Part shown: piece after piece, positions 14,750 through 22,366 of the stretch
Layout: the number at the start of each line of letters is the position of its first letter
Numbering within the stretch: position 1 is the stretch's first letter
From: an uncultured Acetatifactor sp.
Lineage (GTDB): Bacteria; Bacillota; Clostridia; Lachnospirales; Lachnospiraceae
Length of the DNA stretch: 54,635 bases
Reading direction: 5' to 3'
Assembly: GCA_910577665.1 (NCBI GenBank)
Contig: CAJTOJ010000026.1
Location: 1-54,635 of the forward strand
Notes under the pieces: generated by a model
What the model was told of the DNA's origin: nothing
The model's database searches: none
What the model saw: only the letters and a program-made list of their open reading frames with translations
Position numbers and translations under genes: made by a program

Positions 14750-15234
14750 TATTTCAGCCGGATGTTTTTGATGGCCCAGAGCTGGAGGGCCTTTGCATTG
14801 ATGCTGATCTTCTCCAGGGAATCCAGGATATCCTGGAAAGCAGGGCGTTCATTTTCTTCTATCACCCCATCCTCAGAGATGGCGATTAGGGAAGCACGCA
14901 GGTTGTCAATATCTTTCAGGGATCCCAGTACCTTCAGCGCCAGCCTGTCAAAATCATCAATGGTCACTTCCGGAATGCTGTTGCGTCCGATCGGACATTC
15001 CCTGGCACAATAGGAATTGCACAGTTCAGGGGTATTGTAGGCCTGTGCCATGGCCTTGACTTCTTCAGGATAGGGAGCAATGGTATCCAGTTCAATACGG
15101 GCTAAACGGGTACGGTCTATACCTATGAGTTCAGCCGCTTTCTCGCGGCTGGAAAAGTCCGAATTTGTCTCCGTCGCCTCGGAGCGGGCCAGATAGTACA
15201 TGTTGTCAGCGGCTTTGGTTGCTTTTTTTCCCAT
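14749..15234 (-). CDS. XRE-type helix-turn-helix protein with a conserved Cys cluster
   Basis: 161 residues, cytoplasmic. The N-terminal helix-turn-helix (~residues 28-75) contains SREKAAELIGIDRTRLARIELDTIAPYPEEV. After it comes a Cys-containing motif, CNSYCARECPIG (~residues 92-103), then a helical C-terminal domain. The same arrangement (HTH then YC...CPIG) occurs in a widespread clostridial family often found on phages and conjugative elements. The three clustered cysteines could bind a metal or sense redox state, which is inference. The gene is single and shares no operon. A GCCCGC-AGAA-GCGGGC hairpin lies upstream at 15268-15283. Confidence 0.8.
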   Translation of the reverse strand: MGKKATKAADNMYYLARSEATETNSDFSSREKAAELIGIDRTRLARIELDTIAPYPEEVKAMAQAYNTPELCNSYCARECPIGRNSIPEVTIDDFDRLALKVLGSLKDIDNLRASLIAISEDGVIEENERPAFQDILDSLEKISINAKALQLWAIKNIRLK

Positions 15235-15362
15235 TTTATGATTGCCTTTCGTCTGTGTGCATAGTCTGCCCGCAGAAGCGGGCCACGGTAAGAACCATTC
15301 CTGTTTAGTTTATGCAAAAAAAATGGACTTGTAAAGAAAAACATGAAAAATGGAAAGAAATA

Positions 15363-15391
15363 TTGAGGCAGATTTGAAAATTTGGTATAAT
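15363..15391 (+). promoter_or_regulatory. Strong sigma-A promoter for the SPFH gene
   Basis: TTGAGG at 15363-15368, a 17-base spacer and TATAAT at 15386-15391, with a TGG ahead of the -10 box that resembles an extended -10. The small hairpin at 15268-15283 lies upstream and belongs to the XRE leader. Confidence 0.85.
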
Positions 15392-15492
15392 GGATTTCAC
15401 TATAGTTTGTTTTCTGAAAATAAAACAGGAAAATACAACATATAGATGTGACAGGTATGGGAAACCTGCGGAAAGATATAGGAGGATACGAG

Positions 15493-16845
15493 ATGGGATT
15501 GATCAAAGCGGCAAAGGATGCCTTCGGCAGTCTGATGGCTGACCAGTGGCGGGAGTATTTCTATTGTTCTTCCATGCCCAGTGATGTACTGATGATGAAG
15601 GCAGAGAAGCAGGTAACGCAGGGACGCAATAGCAATGTGAAGGGTACCAACAATATCATATCCAATGGTTCTGTGATTTCGGTGAATGTGGGCCAGTGCA
15701 TGATGATTGTGGATCAGGGCAAGATCGCGGAGTTCTGTGCGGAGCCGGGTGAATTTGTCTACGACACTTCCTCGGAGCCGTCCCTGCTGTATGGCGATCT
15801 GGGAGAGAACATCAAGACAACCTTCGGACAGCTGGGCAGGCGGTTTACCTTTGGTGGCAATACAGCCAGGGATCAGCGTGTATACTATATCAATACCAAG
15901 GAGATCCTGAACAACCTCTATGGCACGTCCAACCCTGTCCGGTTCCATTATGTGTCCAGGAATACGGGATATGAACTGGAAACATCTTTGAAGTGTAACG
16001 GACAGTATACGTTCCGAATCGTGGATCCCATTCTGTTCTATACCAATGTATGTGGCAATGCGGAAGGGGAATACCGCAAGGGAGAACTACTGGGCGTCAT
16101 GAAGGGAGAGTTGCTGACTAAGCTTCCTGTGGCCCTGGCCAGGATTGCGGCCAAGGGTGTCCTGCCCTATGAAGTGCCATTGCATCTGGAGGAACTGACT
16201 GCTTACTTAAAGGAGGCTTTGACGGAGCAGTGGACCAGGCTCAGAGGGATCGAGGTGGTGTCCATCATCATGTCGGATCCGATTGTTCCCCAGGCAGACA
16301 TAGACAAGATCAATAAGTGGAATGACACGGCAGTGCTGACCCGTCCGGACATGGTAGCAGCCAGGCAAGTGGAGGCTTACACCCAGGCAGTAACCGATAT
16401 GGCGGCAGGAGGCCGGGGCCAGACGGGCGGCAATGCCATGGACGGTGCCATGAATATGATGGCCATGGGCATGATGCAGAATATGATGGGCAGCATGGCT
16501 GGAATGCCATCGGGAAACCATAGTCATGCAACGGTCCGGATGCAGCCTGCTGCCACGGTGGCGGAAGGCGCTGTGCTGGGCTGGACCTGTAGCTGTGGCA
16601 GGAAGGATAACCGGGGGAAATTCTGCCAGGAATGCGGACTTCCCAAACCGGCTCTGGATGGCTGGACCTGTAGCTGCGGTCATGCGAACCAGGGGAAATT
16701 TTGCCAGGAATGCGGCAGGAAGAAGCCAGAGGGCGCACCGCTGTACCGATGTGATAAATGCGGATGGGAGCCAGAAGATCCAACGAAGCCACCGAAGTTC
16801 TGTCCGGAATGCGGGGACGTATTCGATGATAAAGACAGGATATGA
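15493..16845 (+). CDS. SPFH-domain protein with C-terminal zinc ribbons (YdjI-like)
   Basis: 450 residues. The SPFH (stomatin/prohibitin-like) domain spans ~residues 20-300 and matches the YdjI/virion-core-protein branch, including GQCMMIVDQGKIAEFCAEPGEF and NKWNDTAVLTRPDMV. In B. subtilis YdjI belongs to a PspA-type membrane-stress operon. A Gly/Met-rich linker follows (GGNAMDGAMNMMAMGMM). Three zinc-ribbon units close the protein: two near-identical ones beginning GWTCSCG and ending CQECG, and a third with CDKCGW and CPECG. There is no transmembrane segment. GGAGG lies 7 bases before 15493. The likely role is a membrane-associated scaffold. Confidence 0.88.
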   Translation: MGLIKAAKDAFGSLMADQWREYFYCSSMPSDVLMMKAEKQVTQGRNSNVKGTNNIISNGSVISVNVGQCMMIVDQGKIAEFCAEPGEFVYDTSSEPSLLYGDLGENIKTTFGQLGRRFTFGGNTARDQRVYYINTKEILNNLYGTSNPVRFHYVSRNTGYELETSLKCNGQYTFRIVDPILFYTNVCGNAEGEYRKGELLGVMKGELLTKLPVALARIAAKGVLPYEVPLHLEELTAYLKEALTEQWTRLRGIEVVSIIMSDPIVPQADIDKINKWNDTAVLTRPDMVAARQVEAYTQAVTDMAAGGRGQTGGNAMDGAMNMMAMGMMQNMMGSMAGMPSGNHSHATVRMQPAATVAEGAVLGWTCSCGRKDNRGKFCQECGLPKPALDGWTCSCGHANQGKFCQECGRKKPEGAPLYRCDKCGWEPEDPTKPPKFCPECGDVFDDKDRI

Positions 16846-17007
16846 AGTCTGCGCAGATTATTGGCAATATCCCTTCTGGCAGGAGGGGATGGCGATGAAC
16901 AGAAAAACTGACAGATAAAAGATGATGACAGGGATGAGATAGCAAAAGGGAGATGACAGGATCTGCAAGGCCCTGGGGAGGTGCCTGCGGCAGGAACGGG
17001 GAAACGT

Positions 17008-19329
17008 ATGAGCATATATGACACACTGAATCAAGAACAAAAGGAAGCCGTATTGCAGACGGAAGGACCGTTGCTGCTCCTGGCAGGGGCAGGCAGCGGC
17101 AAGACCCGGGTACTCACCCACAGGATTGCCTACTTGATTGACCAGATGGGGGTGAAACCCTGGAACATCCTGGCCATTACCTTTACCAACAAGGCAGCCG
17201 GGGAGATGCGGGATAGAGTGGACAAGCTGGTGGGCTTTGGCGCGGATCAGGTCTGGGTCTCCACCTTCCATTCGGCTTGTGTGCGGATTCTGAGACGCCA
17301 TATTGACAGGCTGGGATACGGCAATGATTTTTCGATCTATGATACGGATGACCAGAAGACCTTGATGAAGGGGATCTGCAAGAGTCTGCATATTGACACC
17401 AAAGTGTATAAGGAGAGGGCTCTGCTGGGTGCCATTTCCTCAGCCAAGGATGAACTGATCAGTGTCAGGGAGTATGAACTGGGCGCCGTGGGGGATTTTG
17501 TAAAAGGGATCTATGCGAAGGCCTACCGGGAATACCAGGAAACCCTGCAGAAGAACAATGCCCTGGACTTTGACGATATTATCGTGAAAACCGTTGAGCT
17601 GTTCCGGGGCTGTCCGGAGATCCTGGATTTTTACCAGGAGCGCTTCCGGTATATTATGGTGGATGAATACCAGGATACCAACACTGCCCAGTTTGAACTG
17701 GTGAAGCTGCTGGCAGGTAAATACCGCAACCTGTGTGTAGTGGGGGATGACGACCAGTCCATCTATAAATTCAGGGGAGCCAATATCCGCAATATCCTGG
17801 ATTTTGAGACCTATTTCCCGGAGGCAGTGGTGATCAAGCTGGAGCAGAATTACCGTTCTACCCAGTCCATTCTGGATGCAGCCAATGCGGTGATCCGGAA
17901 TAATGTTAGCAGGAAGGAAAAAGCACTCTGGACCAGAAGGGGGGAAGGCAGCAGAATCTGTTTCAGGCAGTTTGACAATGCCTATGAGGAGGCTGAATAT
18001 ATTGCAGAGGAAGTGGAGGAGAAAGTAGGAAGCGGCCAGGCCCGGTATAAGGACTGCGCAGTTCTCTTCCGCACCAATGCCCAGGCCCGTCTGCTGGAGG
18101 AGCGTATGATCCTGGAGGGGATCCCCTACAATGTGGTAGGCGGGGTCAATTTCTACGCCAGGGCAGAGATCAAGGATATCCTGGCCTACTTGAAGACAAT
18201 CGACAATGGCAGGGATGAAGTGGCCCTCAGACGGATAGTGAACGTACCTAAAAGAGGAATCGGGGCTGTTACCATGGAAAAACTGGCTGATTATGCAGAG
18301 CTGCGGGATATCAGTCTCTATGAGGCCATGGAGCAGGCTGACCAGATCATGGGACTTGGCAAAGCAGCTTTGAAAATACGTCCTTTCATCCAGCTGATCC
18401 GTAAACTCCGGCGCAGACAGACCGAACTGACAGTGGCAGAACTGGTGCAGGCAGTGATCGAGGAAGTGGAGTATGGGCAGTACCTGCAGGATAACGATGA
18501 AGAAAGTGCGGATGAACGCATGGAGAACGTGGATGAACTGCTCACCAAGGCAGTAAGTTACCAGGACATTCATGAGGAAGCCACTCTCACAGGATTCCTG
18601 GAGGAAGTAGCCCTGGTGGCAGACATTGATAATGTGGACAGCGATGACAACAGGGTGTTGCTGATGACACTGCATTCTGCCAAGGGCCTGGAGTTCCCCC
18701 GCGTTTACCTGGCAGGCATGGAGGATGGTCTGTTTCCCAGTTATATGACCGTCCAGTCTGATGACCCTTCTGACCTGGAGGAGGAACGCCGCCTGGCTTA
18801 TGTCGGTATAACCCGGGCCATGAATGAACTGACCTTGACCTGCGCCCGCATGCGTATGATCCGGGGGGAGACCCAGTACAATTCTGTCAGCCGTTTCGTC
18901 CGGGAAATCCCGGATGATCTGATGGATAATCCCTTGCCAAAGCCCAGGAAGATGGAAGAGGGGGTGTTCTCTGAAGTGTTTGGGTTTGCGCCTGACAAGG
19001 GGGCAGGACAGCCCGGGGCTTCCAGGCCTTACGATTTCAGACCCAAGGCGATCCTCCGTCCTACAGTCACGCCCAAAGCGGATAAGCCCTTTATTGCCAG
19101 AGGCATTGGCAGCTTGAATCAAATTGCGGGCATCTCAAAGGGAGGCCCTGCCATTGTATCCGGAGAACTGGAATACAGTGTGGGGGAAAGGGTGCGCCAT
19201 GTGAAATACGGTGAAGGTACAGTACTTCAGATAGACAAGGAGCCCAGAGATTACAAGGTGGCCGTGGAATTTGACGCAGCTGGCAAAAAAATAATGTATG
19301 CATCCTTTGCAAAATTGAAAAGGGTGTAG
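17008..19329 (+). CDS. pcrA: ATP-dependent DNA helicase PcrA (UvrD superfamily 1A)
   Basis: A 3'-5' helicase for repair and clearing of replication blocks. 773 residues is typical. Motif I is LLAGAGSGKTRVL (~residues 26-33); motif II is VDEYQDTN (~218); GDDDQSIYKFRGA, LEQNYRS, LHSAKGLEF and YVGITRA give motifs III-VI. The last ~50 residues (GERVRHVKYGEGTVLQI...) form the Tudor-like domain that binds RNA polymerase in PcrA. Start 17008 (MSIYDTLN) fits the family; the frame is open to a GTG at 16981. In B. subtilis yerC also lies close to pcrA, so partial synteny is kept here. Confidence 0.97.
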   Translation: MSIYDTLNQEQKEAVLQTEGPLLLLAGAGSGKTRVLTHRIAYLIDQMGVKPWNILAITFTNKAAGEMRDRVDKLVGFGADQVWVSTFHSACVRILRRHIDRLGYGNDFSIYDTDDQKTLMKGICKSLHIDTKVYKERALLGAISSAKDELISVREYELGAVGDFVKGIYAKAYREYQETLQKNNALDFDDIIVKTVELFRGCPEILDFYQERFRYIMVDEYQDTNTAQFELVKLLAGKYRNLCVVGDDDQSIYKFRGANIRNILDFETYFPEAVVIKLEQNYRSTQSILDAANAVIRNNVSRKEKALWTRRGEGSRICFRQFDNAYEEAEYIAEEVEEKVGSGQARYKDCAVLFRTNAQARLLEERMILEGIPYNVVGGVNFYARAEIKDILAYLKTIDNGRDEVALRRIVNVPKRGIGAVTMEKLADYAELRDISLYEAMEQADQIMGLGKAALKIRPFIQLIRKLRRRQTELTVAELVQAVIEEVEYGQYLQDNDEESADERMENVDELLTKAVSYQDIHEEATLTGFLEEVALVADIDNVDSDDNRVLLMTLHSAKGLEFPRVYLAGMEDGLFPSYMTVQSDDPSDLEEERRLAYVGITRAMNELTLTCARMRMIRGETQYNSVSRFVREIPDDLMDNPLPKPRKMEEGVFSEVFGFAPDKGAGQPGASRPYDFRPKAILRPTVTPKADKPFIARGIGSLNQIAGISKGGPAIVSGELEYSVGERVRHVKYGEGTVLQIDKEPRDYKVAVEFDAAGKKIMYASFAKLKRV

Positions 19330-19409
19330 TATTTTTGGAACAAATGTGGTATTCTATACTATACATAGAAAAGATGCAGTGTGGAAGCTGCCGGATATGG
19401 AGGTGTCCT

Positions 19410-19679
19410 ATGAATAAGCTGGAAAATCTGATGGATATGGCAAGAGTGAACGAGTTTCTGGGGAAGAAGAAGGAAGAGGAGAAGCAATGTAACGTGTTGT
19501 TGTGGGTGCTGGCAGTCATTGGTGCTGTAGCAGCTGTAGCAGCAATTGCATATGCCGTTTACCGTCACTTTACGCCGAGATACCTGGATGACTTCGAAGA
19601 TGAGTTTGAAGACGAATTCGAGGACGAGGAAGCCGATGAAGATGAGGAAGACTTTTTCGTGGATGAGGGAGAGAACTAA
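19410..19679 (+). CDS. Small membrane protein with acidic tail
   Basis: 89 residues, function unknown. An N-terminal cytoplasmic helix (MDMARVNEFLGKKKEEEK), one membrane span (VLLWVLAVIGAVAAVAAIAYAVY, ~residues 30-52), then a very acidic tail built from DEFED-like repeats and ending DEGEN. GGAGG lies 6 bases before the ATG at 19410; the frame is open upstream but the strong ribosome site decides. It sits between pcrA and rlmD and may be co-transcribed with pcrA. Confidence 0.75.
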   Translation: MNKLENLMDMARVNEFLGKKKEEEKQCNVLLWVLAVIGAVAAVAAIAYAVYRHFTPRYLDDFEDEFEDEFEDEEADEDEEDFFVDEGEN

Positions 19680-19822
19680 GGGGCAGACCAGTCTCGAAGA
19701 TTGGCATCATGGTTCCTGCATATGGCAGCACAGAGCCGTTACCTGTGAGAAGGTACGAATCGCTTTTGACGCCAGGCAGGGACTGGTGTGAAGATATTTC
19801 CAGGCAGGAGATTAGGAAATAA

Positions 19823-21331
19823 ATGAAAAAAGGGCAGGAATATGAAGGTGTCGTAGAAAGGGTGGATTTCCCTGGCAAGGGTATTGTACAGACAGGGGAG
19901 GGATCCGTTACTGTGAAGCATAGCCTGCCTGGCCAGAAGATCAAACTGAGGATCAGCAAGGCGAGAAATGGGAAGGCGGAAGGCCGTCTGCTGGAGGTGC
20001 TGGAAAAGTCACCTCTGGAGACAGGCAGCCCGTGTTCCCTTTTTGGTTTGTGCGGAGGCTGTACCTATCTGTCTCTTCCCTACGGGGAACAGCTGAAGGT
20101 CAAGGAAGCACAAGTAAAGCGCCTGCTGGATAGTGCACTGGACAGGCAGGAAGGGGGCTGGACGTGGGAAGGTATCAAAAAGAGTCCCATAGCCTATGAA
20201 TACCGCAATAAAATGGAGTTTTCCTTTGGAGACCGGGAGAAGGACGGCGAGCTGATGCTGGGCATGCACAGCCGGGGCAGCTTCTATGATATCGTGTCTG
20301 TGGAGGACTGTAAGCTGGTGGACGCAGACTACCGCCGGATTTTGACGGCAGTGCTGTCTTATTTCAGATCCCAGGGAGTGGGGTATTTCCATAAGTTGTC
20401 CCATGCAGGGTATCTCCGCCACCTTCTGGTACGGAAGGCATCCCGTACAGGAGAGATCCTGGTGGCCCTGGTCACATCATCACAGGCCCCCTGGAGCAGG
20501 GAACCGGCACCGGACACAGGACAGATCAAGGATGGGGAAGAGAGGAAGACCGGTTCGGAGGAAGAACTGATCCGGGGATTCCTGGATATCCTTCTGGCCC
20601 TGGAGAGAACAAAGCAGCTTCAGGGAAAATATGCAGGAATCCTACATATCATCAATGATTCCCAGGCAGATGTGGTGCAAAGCGACTACACGGATATTCT
20701 TTACGGCCAGGATTTCTTTTATGAAGAACTGCTGGGTCTACGGTTTAAGGTCTCGGTGTTCTCATTCTTCCAGACCAATACCCATGGAGCCGAAGTACTC
20801 TATCAGACGGCCAGGGAATATGTGGGGGATATGGGAGGGCAGGATAAAATTGTCTATGACCTTTACAGTGGAACAGGTACCATTGCCCAGATAATGGCTC
20901 CGGTGGCGCGGAAGGTGATCGGCGTAGAGATCGTGGAGGAGGCCGTGAAGGCGGCCAGACAGAATGCCATAGAGAATGGTCTGGACAATTGTGCCTTTAT
21001 AGCCGGGGATGTGCTGAAGGTGCTGGACACCATAGAGGAGAAGCCGGACTTCATTATCCTGGATCCGCCCAGGGATGGTATCCACCCCAGGGCCCTGTCC
21101 AAGATCATCGCTTATGGAGTGGAGAGGATCCTATACATCTCCTGTAAGCCTACCAGTCTGGTGCGGGATCTGGAAGTGTTCCTGGAGAGCGGATATGAGG
21201 TGGAGAGGGCTTGCTGCGTGGACCAGTTCCCCTGGACCGGGAATATAGAGACGGTGTGTCTCCTGACCGGACGAGATGCAAGACAGGATAGTCCATCCAC
21301 TGTATCAAACAGGGCAGGTACCAGTAAATAG
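19823..21331 (+). CDS. rlmD: 23S rRNA (uracil-C5)-methyltransferase, RlmD/RumA family
   Basis: 502 residues. It methylates a uracil of 23S rRNA (or tRNA, in related members) using SAM. An N-terminal TRAM domain (~1-60, GVVERVDFPGKGIVQ) is followed by a [4Fe-4S] motif: Cys71, Cys77 and Cys80 (CSLFGLCGGC) plus a later Cys in VEDCKLV. The SAM-binding motif is YDLYSGTGTIAQ (Asp346). The catalytic part includes ILDPPRDGIHP and the nucleophile Cys441 in YISCKPTSLVRDL. A ~30-residue variable charged insert (REPAPDTGQIKDGEERKTGS) lies mid-protein. Clostridia often have several paralogues, so the exact target base is not certain. Confidence 0.9.
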   Translation: MKKGQEYEGVVERVDFPGKGIVQTGEGSVTVKHSLPGQKIKLRISKARNGKAEGRLLEVLEKSPLETGSPCSLFGLCGGCTYLSLPYGEQLKVKEAQVKRLLDSALDRQEGGWTWEGIKKSPIAYEYRNKMEFSFGDREKDGELMLGMHSRGSFYDIVSVEDCKLVDADYRRILTAVLSYFRSQGVGYFHKLSHAGYLRHLLVRKASRTGEILVALVTSSQAPWSREPAPDTGQIKDGEERKTGSEEELIRGFLDILLALERTKQLQGKYAGILHIINDSQADVVQSDYTDILYGQDFFYEELLGLRFKVSVFSFFQTNTHGAEVLYQTAREYVGDMGGQDKIVYDLYSGTGTIAQIMAPVARKVIGVEIVEEAVKAARQNAIENGLDNCAFIAGDVLKVLDTIEEKPDFIILDPPRDGIHPRALSKIIAYGVERILYISCKPTSLVRDLEVFLESGYEVERACCVDQFPWTGNIETVCLLTGRDARQDSPSTVSNRAGTSK

Positions 21332-21385
21332 AAGGATGCTTTCTGTTCCACATGAAAGCAATGTATGAACACCATGGGATCGGGT

Positions 21386-21751
21386 TTACTTCGGGCAGGC
21401 GATCTCCATGACCTGCTCGATCATCTGGTGCAGGAGAAGGCTCTGGGGGGTATCCGCTGCCCGGTAATAGACTTCTTTCCCTTCCCGGCGGCTGACAAGC
21501 AGTCCGCTGCTGCGCAGCGGACGCAAGTGATGGGACACGGCTGGACTGGACATATCCAGCATGGCTGCTATGTTGATTACACATTCCTCACAGTGGCACA
21601 GTAGCCAGAAGATGCGCACCCGTGTGGTATCCCCAAGTTGCCGGAAGACTTCTGTGACCAACTGGAAATCAGAGATATTGTCCAACTGTTTTTGCAGTTC
21701 GATCCTGCTTTTCCCTTCCCCATGATTGTGGGGCAGTTCTTTTTTTGACAT
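21386..21751 (-). CDS. ArsR/SmtB-family metal-sensing repressor
   Basis: 121 residues, winged-helix repressor that leaves DNA when metal binds. The recognition region is MLDMSSPAVSHHLRPLRSSGLL. The neighbouring helix holds CHCEECVINIA: three Cys that could be a thiolate metal site, as in Cd/Pb/Zn sensors such as CadC. The His near the N-terminus (HNHGEG) and the C-terminal region (LHQMIEQVMEIAC) could form further sites. GGAGG lies 7 bases before the ATG. It is divergent from the HMA protein and P-type ATPase genes that it probably controls through operators at 21965-21984 and 22324-22345. Confidence 0.9.
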   Translation of the reverse strand: MSKKELPHNHGEGKSRIELQKQLDNISDFQLVTEVFRQLGDTTRVRIFWLLCHCEECVINIAAMLDMSSPAVSHHLRPLRSSGLLVSRREGKEVYYRAADTPQSLLLHQMIEQVMEIACPK

Positions 21752-21777
21752 GGCGGTTCCTCCGTTTTTATGAAAGG

Positions 21778-21892
21778 GTTACTGTGCACGACGTAGCCGC
21801 AAACACCAACGTGATGTACGTGCAGTCTTAGGTTTGTCACGCAAAGAACGCATGAAAATACCTGGCGGCAGTATAAAGTGAACAGTAACATG
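21778..21892. repeat. Inverted-repeat-bounded element, repeat copy B
   Basis: GTTACTGTGCAC (~21779-21790) and GTGAACAGTAAC (~21878-21889) are near-perfect inverted copies about 100 bases apart. The right half matches the repeat at 5622-5672. Size and ends suggest a miniature repeat element, but no target duplication is visible. Confidence 0.45.
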
Positions 21893-21924
21893 AAAAGACT
21901 TTGACTGGAAATGAATCCAGGGTA

Positions 21925-21984
21925 TTGACTTTCTTTGCTGTCTGTATTATACTACATTCATAATAATTAAACAAGTGCTTAATT
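21925..21984 (+). promoter_or_regulatory. Sigma-A promoter and ArsR-type operator for the HMA gene
   Basis: TTGACT (21925-21930), a 17-base spacer and TATACT (21948-21953). Right after the -10 box lies the dyad AATTAA-N8-TTAATT (21965-21984), the expected place for a repressor to block transcription. Confidence 0.75.
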
Positions 21985-22015
21985 GTAGAATTGGATGAGA
22001 AAGGGGATATAGCCG

Positions 22016-22234
22016 ATGAAAAAGACTTACAAGATTGAAGTGGACTGTGCCAATTGTGCGAATCTGATGGAGGAGGCTGCGCGGAAGACAGCAGGTGTGG
22101 CGGCCGCTACAGTCAACTTCATGACCCAGAAGATGATCGTGGAATTTGAGGAGGGCATGGAACCGGTGGAGGTCATGAAGGCTGTGTCTAAGGCCTGCAA
22201 AAAGGTGGAGCCGGACTGTGTGATTCAGCTTTGA
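22016..22234 (+). CDS. Free-standing heavy-metal-associated (HMA) domain protein
   Basis: 72 residues, CopZ-like ferredoxin fold. It most likely carries metal in the cytoplasm or serves as the detached metal-binding domain of the downstream ATPase. The binding loop is VDCANCANLMEE: Cys-x-x-Cys preceded by Asp instead of the Met seen in copper chaperones (MxCxxC). This is typical of Zn/Cd-type HMA domains. The secondary structure order is beta-alpha-beta-beta-alpha-beta over the whole length. It has its own promoter and operator upstream and a terminator downstream, so the ATPase can be transcribed separately. Confidence 0.88.
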   Translation: MKKTYKIEVDCANCANLMEEAARKTAGVAAATVNFMTQKMIVEFEEGMEPVEVMKAVSKACKKVEPDCVIQL

Positions 22235-22271
22235 TGATTACAGTGGCAGCCGTGTAAAACAGTTCTTTTAT

Positions 22272-22309
22272 AGAAGCACCCTGGAAGCGGGAGCAGAAGG
22301 GGTGCTTCT
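22272..22309 (+). terminator. Intrinsic terminator between the HMA and ATPase genes
   Basis: AGAAGCACCC pairs with GGGTGCTTCT, followed by TCAAAAC. It separates the two metal genes. Confidence 0.65.
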
Positions 22310-22323
22310 TCAAAACCAATAAT

Positions 22324-22345
22324 ATAACGATTGCTTAATTGTTAT
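22324..22345 (+). promoter_or_regulatory. Second ArsR-type operator, before the P-type ATPase
   Basis: ATAACGATT-GCTT-AATTGTTAT, a dyad with one mismatch, 22 bases before the ATPase ATG. It shares the exact 11-mer TGCTTAATTGT with the operator upstream of the HMA gene (21976-21986), so one repressor probably binds both. Confidence 0.7.
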
Positions 22346-22366
22346 AGACAGGAGGAACAGGGAGTC

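Noticed and set aside
17440..19122. 560-codon frame antisense to pcrA
   Set aside because: A shadow of a strongly conserved gene; composition is of the mirror-codon type (His/Pro/Gln/Leu rich) without any domain.
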